A stretch of 64,000 nucleotides of DNA. Origin: Sequoia sempervirens (taxonomy: Eukaryota; Streptophyta; Pinopsida; Cupressales; Cupressaceae). Shown here in pieces: positions 23,450-32,845 of this stretch; positions within the stretch are counted from its first letter, which is position 1; every line of letters starts with the position of its first letter. Location of the stretch: the NCBI GenBank assembly GCA_007258455.2, contig VDFB02275595.1, positions 48,167 through 112,166 on the forward strand, read 5' to 3'. The notes beneath the pieces are model-generated. The model searched no databases. It worked only from the letters and a program-made list of their open reading frames with translations, and was not told the DNA's origin. A program made the translations under genes and the position numbers.

Positions 23450-25944
23450 TATAATGTCCCTGTTTTCCAACCCACCTCACAGACGTTAATTAATTTAATT
23501 ATTTAGTGTTGCCTGGCAAAAAGTGCATTAGATAAGGTAATATTAAATAATTATATTAATGAGGTGAAATAAAGTGACGCCAAGGAATATTTAAAAGACA
23601 ATTTAATAAAGTCACTTTAAAATAAAGTGCTAATTGGTTTTGGAGGGAAAACTAAAAAGGATGCAAGAGCTCATTTCTTCATTATGCTGGATTATTATTC
23701 TTTTGTTTGGTTTTCAGGTGGAGCTCTTCGGAGTATGAAACCCTAGGTGGAATTCCTACAGGTATCTGGTTTCGGTGGTGAGAGATTCCACCCTAGCTGG
23801 ATTGAGGCGGATTCATCCAAGATTTTCACTTACATGATAATAGCAAATTTGTGAGTCTCCTGCGGAGACAAATTTGGGAGTTCACGATAAATTTATTTGC
23901 ATTGGAAATCAGGGATACATTTGGTTGGACGAGTTACATAGTTGGAATTGTTGTTGGTTGATTCATATTGGGGCTTCATACAGCTGTGCAATTATTGTGG
24001 ATTCCATATTTCTGGCTGGGTGTTTGAAGTGGGTTTATATCTCAGTTGGGCATTGGGGTTGAAGAAGTTACTGCTGCATAAATCTTTGGTCGACTGGTAT
24101 CTTGTCTCCATAGTGTTGCGCCAGCATTCTGAGATAGCAAATAACCAACTTGTGAGAGTTATTGGAGGGCGTGGAGTTGTGTGTGAGGTGCTGTTGCTGT
24201 TCACTGTGTCAGCGCTGCCCCATTTGCTAAGTCGTGGGCCTGTGGAAAGAAGTCATGAGGTTTATAGAGGGGTGTGGGCTCCTTTTGGTCTGCAATACCT
24301 CTTATCTGCTAGCCGTGGGTTTGTGGAAAGAGGTGCATTGTGTTTGCTGGGCGTGAGCTTGTCTTGGGACGTGGAAATCAGAAGCTTGGTGGCCTGTGTA
24401 AAGGAATATTGGTGAGCTGGGCGCATAAGGTATTGCTGGATGTGATTCCCAGCAGCAAGGATATTGATGCACCAACGTCCATCCTGTGCATACATTTGTC
24501 TAACACTCTGCCAGCCGTGAGATTCAACAGGAGCTACCTTGTCTGAAGATCAAGCTGATTCCCAGCAGCAAGGATATTGATGCACCAACGTCCATCCTGT
24601 GCATACATTTGTCTAACACTCTGCCAGCCGTGAGATTCAACAGGAGCTACCTTGTCTGAAGATCAAGCTAAGTGGCATTTACTGTTATGTCTGTAACTTG
24701 TAAGTCTGAGTATATTGCTGTTGTTTTCATTTACTCAGAAATATAAATGTTGAAGGTTATATGCTATCCTCTGCTGTATCATGTTAAGCTCATGTTCTGA
24801 AATGTTGCAATGCATCAAGTTGCCTATTTGTTGAGTTAATTTATATGATTTGCAAACTTCAAACCATCGTAATATTCAGTCAGTTAGTATGCCATTTGTT
24901 TGACAAAATGCTAATGTGTCAAATTAAAATATCGTGAAAATATCGCTCAAATCCAAGGGGGATATTTCAAAAACCCTACCTCATTTGGCAATTCTACAAA
25001 GAGATTTCAGAGTGCTGATTGAGATCTTTATTCCAAATCTAGGTTGAAGTGATAAAGACTGCATAACAAATCTTGCATAGCAATTAGAGTGCCATTGATT
25101 TTTAGTTTGTTGAAAGAAGATTGAAGCTGTTTTGGGAGTCACACCAGTCCTTTCGCTGGTCACAGCTATAATTTATTCTCCACCAGCCACCATTAGAGGA
25201 CAAGTTGTGCAACAAGGGAGAGATCGCAACTATTGTGGAGACTTATACCTAGCGCATTGCACTATTTTTTCATTCCCAGGTGGTTGCAACTGAAAGGAGA
25301 ATCATCTCTTGCTTCGCTGTTGGGAAGTTTGATTCACCACTCATATTCCATGCATGTTCATTGATGATCAGCAGTTTGCAACAGTTACCTAGATTGTTGG
25401 TTACAAGACCATTCATCATAGCTAATTTGATTCTGCATTGAGGCAGCCAAAGTATTCATTCTTGCCACCATTTTCGTTGGGCTATCATTCACCATTTGTG
25501 AAGCATATCTAATCGTTACTTTGGGGTATAATGGCTGAGTCCCCAAGGGATCAGCAGAGGTAGAAGGAGATCTCACCCTATCCGATAGTTGTTGCAGGTC
25601 TGCTGCACTCTATCCACACCTACTTGGGCAATTAAAGAAATTTTGGACTGCTACTACACATTCCAACATTGCCAATGCATGTGCTTGTGTGTTTCAATTT
25701 GTACCTCATTTCTGCTGTCAAAGGTGTTATTTGTATCAGCAACATTATTTCTGGTTATAAACAAAATTCAAATTGCATGTTGATCATCTATGCCAAGTTG
25801 ATATGAATTATTTATCTTTCAATATCAAATGGACTTAAAAATATTTTAGCTTTCAGTACAGTTTGCAGTGATATTTTGCTTTTGAATTCAAAAATATGTA
25901 AAAAAAAGTTAAGAAATTACACAAAGACATATTCAGGGATATCA
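23450..25944 (+). repeat. 5' LTR of the decayed chromovirus
   Basis: It opens TATAATGTCCC (TGTAATGTCCC in relatives) and ends ggatatca three bases before the primer site. At about 2.5 kb it is the longest LTR here. No partner copy is visible, so the boundaries rest on terminal motifs and the primer site. A 157-codon frame inside (23942-24415) has no recognisable domain. Confidence 0.7.
24444..24669 (+). repeat. Perfect 113-bp tandem duplication
   Basis: Copies at 24444-24556 and 24557-24669 look identical base for base, suggesting a recent slippage or assembly event inside an otherwise old LTR. Confidence 0.9.
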
Positions 25945-25947
25945 CGT

Positions 25948-25960
25948 TGGTATCAGAGCC
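25948..25960 (+). promoter_or_regulatory. Primer-binding site (initiator tRNA-Met)
   Basis: TGGTATCAGAGCC is a perfect 13-base match to the initiator tRNA-Met complement and sets the element's plus orientation. Confidence 0.92.
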
Positions 25961-26106
25961 AACAGTCTTTCCAGCCTGTGGGTGCAATTAATAAGTGCAT
26001 GCAGTTGAGTCAAAGAGACCTGAGAGCTTGAGAAAGGGAAAGGAAAAAGATAAAAGCAATACAAACAGAAATCAGTATAAGAATAAGAGGCAGAGGTAAG
26101 AGAAAC

Positions 26107-28143
26107 ATGGAAGGTCAAGGAGATAGACTTGATGTTTTCATCCAAAAACAGGAGCATACGAATCAGCTGTTCATCCAAATAATGCAACAAATGCAGAATA
26201 TGAATGCCACTTTGACTTCCACCATGCCCACACAGAATTTCACAGGTGAAAGGAGCAATTCAAATTAGAATGGTCATGCAAATCACACAAAAAATAACCG
26301 AGTCTTAATTAGATCAGCAACTACACCTTTCAATCTACCTTTTTGCCTAGAGTGGAGGCACCACCAGAAGAAGAGGAGCAAAATCCAGCAACATATGACA
26401 TCAATGGTTGCATGGATGAATACATGAGCTTTGACTGAGAAATTAGAAATCAGATTTTATTTGCGAACTACTATAAATTTAGATCAAGGAATGGACCAAA
26501 AACAAAAAGAAGACCTACTCAGAAACCCCATAGAGATTTGCAGCAGAGATTGAGCAAGTTGTCTCCCTCCTTTTAATGGTTCATGGAAAGGTAGCTGCAT
26601 GTGCTTGGGTCAAATATCTTTCACTCAGCCCTATGATGGAAGAGGAAGCCATCAAACTCTCCATCCTTCATTTGGAGGACATAGCCCACGAGTGGTAGCA
26701 TCATGGGTTGATCACACAAAGGCATAATTATATTGCTACCTATGTTCATTTTATACAGAGACTCATGGATAGATTTGATAGGAAGGACCCCAAGATACAT
26801 TTCAGGGAGTTATCCCAGTTGAGACAACATGGTATAGTGGATAAATATGTAGCAGAGTTTCAGTGAGTATCAGTTATGGTTCTAAACTATGTTACCGGGT
26901 TCACCTCCTGCAGGGCTGGATCCGGGTTCTGATTCGGTTCCTCTGTGGGTTCGCACTTTCCCACATGTGTGCAGGAGTTGAAGTCTTTCCATTTGACACA
27001 CTCCAATATTTCAAACCATTTTTTGATGATTGCTTGGCAGCACTCAGATTTTGTGATGCAGTCTTTTATCATTATGTCCTCAAACTAATAGTTAGGGCTC
27101 TCTTTGCTTCTGGAGATGATATTTGGATCCTTCAGTTCTAATCATTGGTTAATCTCTCTTGACCTTTAAGATTAAAACTAAATGCGTTTTCCATGATGTT
27201 ATCTTTCACTAATGCTTTGCATCTTGCAGAATAGTTGACCAGGAAAAATCCTCATTTCTTAAGGGCTAAGGCTGTAGCTGTTTGAGAAAATTGATATGTT
27301 GAATGTTCACTCCATCAAATCTCCTGCTAGTATAGTCCTAACACTCTTGGAACCTTGTTCTTACTATGTATGCAAGCTTCAAATTACATTTATAATGGGT
27401 TTAGTGGTCAGGTTGTTTGACCAGGAACATAGAGGTTGAAGGAATGTAATATGGAATGGAGTAGATAAAAGCAACATTAGTAAGATTTTAGTACTCTAGA
27501 TTTTGTCCACATATATATATAAATATATATGAATATGATTTTTATATGTTTTTTGTATGAACGAACCCAAACCCCCAAAAAAAAATAGCCAAACCCACGA
27601 ACCGAACCCCCAAACCCGAACCTGAACCAGTACCAGAACCGGCAACTTAGGTTCTAAATGTGACAAAGAGGAAACTCATTGTCTTACTAGCTAAACCACT
27701 CAAGGGTTTGGTCAAGCATTTTGATCGAACATCTCTACAGGAGGCCATCAAGAGAGTGTTGAAGTTGGAGGACTCGATAACCAAAAACAAATTCTACTCC
27801 AAGGTCTCACCATCAAGACAACATAAGAAACCTTTTCAAAAGGTCTTTCCTCAACCTAAGGTACTACCCCCAAAACTAAGCAAGGTAATCAAAGAATGAA
27901 ATTCGAAGGAAAAAATTATGCTTTTCTTGTAGAGAGGCATAGGAGCTAAAGGCATAGATGGTTGGGAAAGAACAAGTACATGATATAGAAGTGGTTCCTA
28001 ATGAAGATTCTAAGGCAAAAGAATCAAAGCATGAGGTTGTAGCTGATGAGATAGAGCAAGCGAGAAAGGAAGAAGGAGAGGTTGCAAGAGGCACACTTGC
28101 CACTCTTTCAAATGCACCTAGGTATCATCCTTTTCAAGTATGA
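26107..28143 (+). pseudogene. Gag and protease-leading remnant of the decayed chromovirus
   Basis: The gag core is recognisable in pieces, with stops throughout: MEGQGDRLDVFIQKQ near 26107, the tracts around the tryptophan-rich gag motif near 26640-26710, and FRELSQLRQHG near 26805-26830. The frame is cut at 26886 by a hAT-like insertion and resumes at 27659 with KRKLIVLLAKPLKG, which matches the chromovirus gag. The zinc-knuckle region near 27920 is degraded. Confidence 0.75.
26887..27650. mobile_element. hAT-like non-autonomous DNA transposon, 764 bp
   Basis: It interrupts the gag reading of the decayed chromovirus. An 8-bp target duplication (gttctaaa at 26879-26886 and 27651-27658) flanks terminal inverted repeats reading CTATGTTACCGG at one end and CTAAGTTGCCGG at the other. 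The subterminal regions are rich in GGTTC/GAACC motifs. There is no transposase; the largest frame (92 codons) looks incidental. An 8-bp duplication is the hAT signature. Reading the duplication as 9 bp would suggest a Mutator-like element, but the end symmetry favours 8. Confidence 0.78.
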
Positions 28144-28990
28144 GGAGTTTTGCAAGGTCATAGAGTGACAATATTGATTGACAGTTGGGCTACCCCCAAC
28201 TTCATTAATAAGAGTTTGGTAACTAGGATGGGATTGAGAACAAATGGCTTTGAGGGATTTAATGTTACAATGGCTGATGGTTTACTATTCCATGCAACAA
28301 GAGGATTCAGCATTTTGATATGACCTAAGGGACAAAGTGCGGGATGATTTTTATGTGGTTGACACTAGTTAGACAGATGTGGTTTAGGGTGTACAATGGC
28401 TGCATTGACTTGGTGAGTTTACACAAAACTATCGGACTATAGAGTTGAAATTCAAATCCGAGGGAAAGGAGATGGTTCTTCGAGGCTTATTCAATGAAGC
28501 TCCGAGAATTGTTTTGACTAAAAGGATGAAGAGGGCTTTCTGTAGAGACCAAGTGGTTTGGGCAGCATAGTGTGTGATTACAAACACAAGTTCATCCAAG
28601 GATGGGAGATCTTACCATGTTGACATCCAATCCATCTTGCATAAGCATAGCAAGGTGTTTAGCAATATTCCTTCAAGGTTTCGACCAGATAGAAGGCTTC
28701 AACATGTTATTGAATTGGAGGAAGGATCGAAACCAATCATCACTACACCTTACCATCATCCCAAGAGGCATAAGGAAGAGAATGAGAAGGCAATTAAAGA
28801 GTTGTTGGATATGGGACACATATGACTAAGCTCTAGCCCATTTGCTTCTTTTGTGGTGTTGGTCAAGAAAGATGGTACCTGAGGATGTGCATCGATTATA
28901 GAGCCCTCAACAAAAAGACAATCAAAAACCGCTACCCTATTCTCAAGATCGATGAATCGACAAATGAGCTTCATGATGCATTGTACTTCA
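28144..28990 (+). pseudogene. Protease and RT remnant of the decayed chromovirus
   Basis: Near 28170 a protease-like LIDSWATPNFI stands where the intact relative has [11 protein letters not shown], so the catalytic DTG became DSW. The region before RT (HVIELEEGSKPIITTPY) and the first RT blocks (SPFASFVVLVKKDGT, KNRYPI) follow with stops. The RT breaks off near 28990, well before the catalytic FDD box. Confidence 0.8.
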
Positions 28991-29389
28991 ACAAGGTGTT
29001 TTCGAGGGTGATGATAGTGCTGAAGGTGGTGTCCAGCATTTTGCAGTGATCTCGGCTGAATCCCATCATAATAGCTGCTATTTCATATTCTTTTTCTGCT
29101 GTTGCAAGGTTATGGGCTGAGTTAGCAGCCTTAGTGGTTATTTTGTTCCCTTCATTGCAGGCTGTTTTCATCTTTTTCGCCATTCCAAAAACCCAGGACA
29201 GCATTGAAGGATTGTTTTTAATAAATAGAGTTGCATGAGCATATGATCAAGCCCAAGACCACATTGATAAACGTTTTTCAGCTTGTGAGGAACACTTTGC
29301 TTGGGCACAAGAACACCCTAGATTCATCACAAATTCATGGTGGTCAGGATTACAAACAATTCACTGGGTTTCAAAGTGAGAAAATGTAT
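28991..29389. other. Unassigned stretch after the chromovirus break
   Basis: No continuation of RT is seen. A 77-codon minus-strand frame (28971-29204) and a plus-strand frame with single stops are present, but neither contains a motif I recognise. Confidence 0.3.
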
Positions 29390-30277
29390 AAGAATCTCTG
29401 AGGGTGTTCACATGCCAAACTCCTATTTTTAGCGACTGTTAATTCCAATAGTGTTATTTCCAAAGTTCTATTTTAGGGGAAGGACGAGGGCCTAGTTTTG
29501 GGCTGCTTTAATTAGTTATTATTTTATTATTTGTTTAGGATTAGATTTGTTTTAAAGTTTCTTTATTTCCAACTTTGCGATAGCTTTGAAGCATTTCTCT
29601 TTAAAGCTTAATTTTTGGAATTAAAATAAGATGACTGTAAAATCCCAAAAATTGGGCATTTGTCTCATATAAATAAGTGCTTTGAGCACATAAACTAGGA
29701 ATGATGGTTTATGGAATATGCTATGATTATGCTACCAAAGATATTTTGGAACCAATGTTTGTAATTTCATAAATTAGACCGAATGTGAATACTAAGTGTC
29801 AAGCTTTGTCTTAATGTCATCTATGTTCCACCGGCGTCGGGGACGGGGGGACGCCGGGACGGGGGGACAGGTTTCCGGGACGGGGGGACAAAGGGGCCTC
29901 AATTTCGGGACGGCGGGGGGACGGCGGGGGGACGGCGTCGGGGGGGCGGGAGGGGGGACGGGGTGTATATACTATATACTATACATATGGTACTTAAAAT
30001 GCTAGTTATGAAAAGATGTATAAGACTATTAAGAAGTAAAATAGCAAAATTGAAATACTAAATTAGTACTTGAACATTGAACATTGAATATTGAAGCTTT
30101 CAATATCAAATTACTAATTAGAAATAAGAATAGTAATACTCAATACTACAATGTAACAATTGTAACATTGTTGAATTGGCAAATGGAATATTTCTATTAT
30201 ATTATATCAAAAATATCTGATTATAAAGATGATTACAATGAGTAGCATGATTATATGATATCAAAACAAGTACAAAA

Positions 30278-30470
30278 TCAAAATGTCAAAATGACAAAAC
30301 GTAGTGAAGGAGGCAGAGGCCTCCAATCATCCCTCGGGAGGTCGGCAAACTCCTCATCACTGAACTCCTCAAGGTCAAGATCTGCCAAAGGAACACCAAC
30401 CAGCCCTATATCTGAAGCATCCTCATCCTCATCAATTTGTGATGGCTCCTCTGGCTCTATCGTTGTGCAT
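30278..30470 (-). pseudogene. Acidic C-terminal-like open frame, possibly from a transposase
   Basis: This minus-strand frame ends with TGA at 30278-30280 and is highly acidic (IDEDEDASDIG, DLDLEEFSDEEF), closing with DDWRPLPPS. In a neighbouring frame just upstream (30457-30651) is a helical, coiled-coil-like stretch (LAAKQTRVVALEEKLAERD). The two could have been one protein before a frameshift. Position inside a hAT-like element suggests a transposase tail or a captured host exon. No known domain is identified. Confidence 0.4.
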
Positions 30471-30634
30471 CGGCCACCTGGGTATCCTTCTCTATCAATT
30501 GACCCAATACTCTGTCCCTCTCTGCCAACTTCTCCTCAAGAGCTACCACTCTCGTTTGCTTAGCTGCCAACTGCTCTTGTAACTGTACTATGATGGTTGA
30601 TTGTATTGCAATTTGGCAATTCCAATAAATTTGA

Positions 30635-30778
30635 TGGGGGTCTGGGGGCAACGCCCCTAGCGGGGTCGAGGGGCAGCGCCCCTCGCGGGGGTTTGGGGGC
30701 AGCCCCCAACGGGGTCAAGGGGCAGCGCCCCTGCCGAGGGGCACAGGGGGGTCGAGGGGCAGCGCCCCCGCCGCCAAG
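30635..30778. repeat. GC-rich palindromic array (ggggcagcgcccc type)
   Basis: Five or so units of about 30 bp, each built around a self-complementary core such as gggggcaacgcccc or ggggcagcgcccc and separated by ggggtcgag-type spacers. The array could form successive hairpins. A diverged relative in the other orientation lies at 38005-38165. Confidence 0.8.
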
Positions 30779-31491
30779 ACCAATTTAACACTTTTGAAAC
30801 CACTCGAAACTACATCACGCACCTCATTTTCATGATTTTTCCACAGGTTTTGAATAGTGCTACGAAGCCGAAAAATACATATTTTGCATTGTTTCTCTTA
30901 GACTTTACTTTCTCCTGGTCGATGCTTGGTACGACAAATGGGCCCCACATGCCCTTAGGGTTCGAATAGAACCAATAAAATATTAAAAAAATGTTTTAAA
31001 TTTTTTTTTTTGTTTGTTTTTTTATGTGCGCGGAGAGGCATCATCCGGGACGCCGGGGCCTCGTCTCGCGTCGAGCTTGGGGCCCCCAGGCTCGCCTTCC
31101 TCGCTCTGGGGCCAAGAAACGGCGGCTGCCGGAGACGTGGGAACACCGTCCCCACGTCTCCGGGACGTCCCCGTTCCAGAGACGCTAGGGCCTAGAGGGG
31201 GGGACGCGTCCCCGGGGTTCACTGAATTTCATTTTATTCATCTAGATAGTACCTTTGCATGTAAATTAGTTGTTTAGTCTTTGGAATTGTGTGTTGTTGA
31301 CAGTTGTAGTTGTTATTCCTTCGAATCTTGTTTGCACTAGATAGCTAGTCTTTTTTTTAGCTTGCCGGAAGGTGTTGTTTGTGTGTTTAGATCAGTTGTT
31401 TCATCCTTTATAATCTGAGAATCTCATTTGCAAGGTACTGTTGTTAATAGTCAAGTGCTTTTATCTGAGGAAAAAACATAGATAGTTATTT

Positions 31492-32411
31492 CTAAGTTAC
31501 CGGTTCGGGTTCGGGGACGGGTTCGGGTACGAGAACCCGGTACGTGGGTACGGGCAAAATTTTTTTAGGGGTTTGGGTACGTATGGGTACGTGTGTGTAT
31601 ATATATATATATATATATTAATAATTTAATATATTATAAATCTATATATATGTATTATATATACAAAAAAAAAAGAGAAATATAGAGAATTGTAAAACTA
31701 AATCATTTCATAGTATGATACTTGATCAACAAAGGTAATGAAAACTCAAATGATTAGACATTGATTTTTTGTTAATTTTATATCAATTCATTTGAATTCT
31801 CAATTCAGCTCTAATGTATTATAGATGATTATACCATGAATATGGTGAATGCCTTATCATATGAATATTTGAATTTTTCTATATGTTTAAATTTCTGCTA
31901 TTTTTTCAATTGCTAACCCCTGGAAAAAAGGCCTCCTGTTCCCTGTCATCACTGAAATGTGTCCCACTGTTTCCTACCATTCCCATCTCAGAAACTTGGT
32001 GAACAAAGGTGTTTTTGTCAGACATGGATATTATATTTTAGGCTCCAAATCTAATGATGTAACAGAGGTTTGTAGAAGAGATGAAACTTCCTATCACGGT
32101 GGGCCGCAATAATCACATTTAAGGTGACTGCAAAATAATTATGTATGGGTGCACCCTGTGCGTACCCAGCACGAACCCACACGTACCCAGCACGAACCCA
32201 CGAACCCTGGCGAACCCACAGTGCTGGGCACGCACCCTGTGCGTACCCAGCACGAACCCACACGTACCCAGCACGAACCCACGAACCCTGGCGAACCCAC
32301 AGTGCTGGGCACGCACCCTGTGCGTACCCAGCACGAACCCACAGACGAACCCGAACCGGGTGCGTACCCGAACCGGGTTCGAGGCCTGTGGGTACGAATC
32401 CGGTAACACAG
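31492..32411. mobile_element. hAT-like element, 920 bp
   Basis: A perfect 8-bp target duplication (agttattt at 31484-31491 and 32412-32419) flanks ends reading CTAAGTTACCGG on one side and CTGTGTTACCGG on the other. Subterminal DNA is packed with gggttcgggtacg and its complement. It contains an 80-bp tandem repeat and no transposase. The termini closely match those of the element at 26887-27650, so both are assigned to one family. Confidence 0.82.
32149..32345. repeat. 80-bp tandem repeat inside the hAT-like element
   Basis: About 2.4 near-identical copies of an 80-bp unit rich in cgtacccagcacgaaccca. Overlapping frames on both strands without stops result from the repeat and are not called as genes. 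Confidence 0.9.
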
Positions 32412-32845
32412 AGTTATTTCCATTTTTGCAGACCTCCGATCGCCCACACCCCCGCTCGCCGCCCCCCTGCCCTCCCCAACACTCATTGCAAAATATACAT
32501 ATCTATATATCTTGTCAATAGTTTGTGTCTAGGGTCAACTTAACTTGATCTTAGGCTTCATTTAGATCGCAAGGAGCTTACCCTCCTAATTTGAAGAGTA
32601 GTTTAACCTCAAACACTTCTGCTTTGTATTCCCTAGCAAAAAACAAATTAAAACACTAACAATATTGTTATATGAAAATTGGCATCATGCTTTTTCAGGA
32701 TTCAAATAGAATGCAGAGAATAGCAATTGATATTATCATATTATCCAAATTTACATTTGATTAAAGGCACAGAGATCAAAACATTAGGACTCATGATCGG
32801 AAGTCTCTGAAAAGATATAATATGAACAGTTGTCAAAATAAATAC

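Larger units (their letters stand above)
23450..28990 (+). mobile_element. Decayed plus-strand chromovirus, 3' end missing
   Basis: A long 5' LTR (about 23450-25944) is followed by an initiator tRNA-Met primer site, a broken gag and a broken pol. Pol stops within RT at about 28990, where unrelated sequence begins, and no 3' LTR was identified. Gag and pol remnants align with the chromovirus at 12104-20833: LKGLVKHFDRTSLQEAIKR here against [19 protein letters not shown] there. A hAT-like transposon (26887-27650) sits inside gag. Confidence 0.82.
29821..31224. mobile_element. hAT-like element with GC-rich ends, 1.4 kb
   Basis: Near-identical 8-bp duplications (aatgtcat at 29813-29820, aatttcat at 31225-31232) flank the element. 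Its ends read CTATGTTCCACCGG and, from the other side, CAGTGAACCCCGG. Both subterminal regions are dense in gggacgggggga-type repeats. Inside are an acidic minus-strand frame, an adjacent coiled-coil-like frame and a GC-rich palindromic array. One base differs between the duplications, so it is older or less certain than the element at 31492. Confidence 0.65.
29390..32700 (+). repeat. LTR-like sequence, copy A, split by two hAT-like elements
   Basis: Segments 29390-29820, 31225-31491 and 32412-32700 together parallel copy B at about 36530-37670 plus 38757 onward. Shared landmarks include cctatttttagc, the TATA-bearing tataaataagtg block with a gagcac or gggcac tail, caagctttgtc-like text, and ctaatttgaagag followed by acactaac. 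Similarity is clear but diverged. The two copies are in direct orientation and flank exon 2 of the host gene. Whether they are two LTRs of one element or separate insertions cannot be decided by eye. Confidence 0.55.

Noticed and set aside
23942..24415. 157-codon plus-strand frame
   Set aside because: It lies inside the non-coding LTR of a decayed chromovirus and resembles no domain; its right edge runs close to a recent tandem duplication.
26878..27658. Mutator-like element (9-bp duplication)
   Set aside because: A 9-bp reading (ggttctaaa) is possible, but taking 8 bp makes the termini symmetrical and matches the element at 31492-32411.
32119..32543. Overlapping frames of 85 to 132 codons on both strands
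   Set aside because: They are translations of an 80-bp GC-rich tandem repeat inside a transposon and are open in many frames at once.
1..32845. A third exon of the DMXL/Rav1-family gene
   Set aside because: I looked for the Rav1 C-terminal region on the minus strand downstream of 32845 and found only transposon coding sequence and short random frames.
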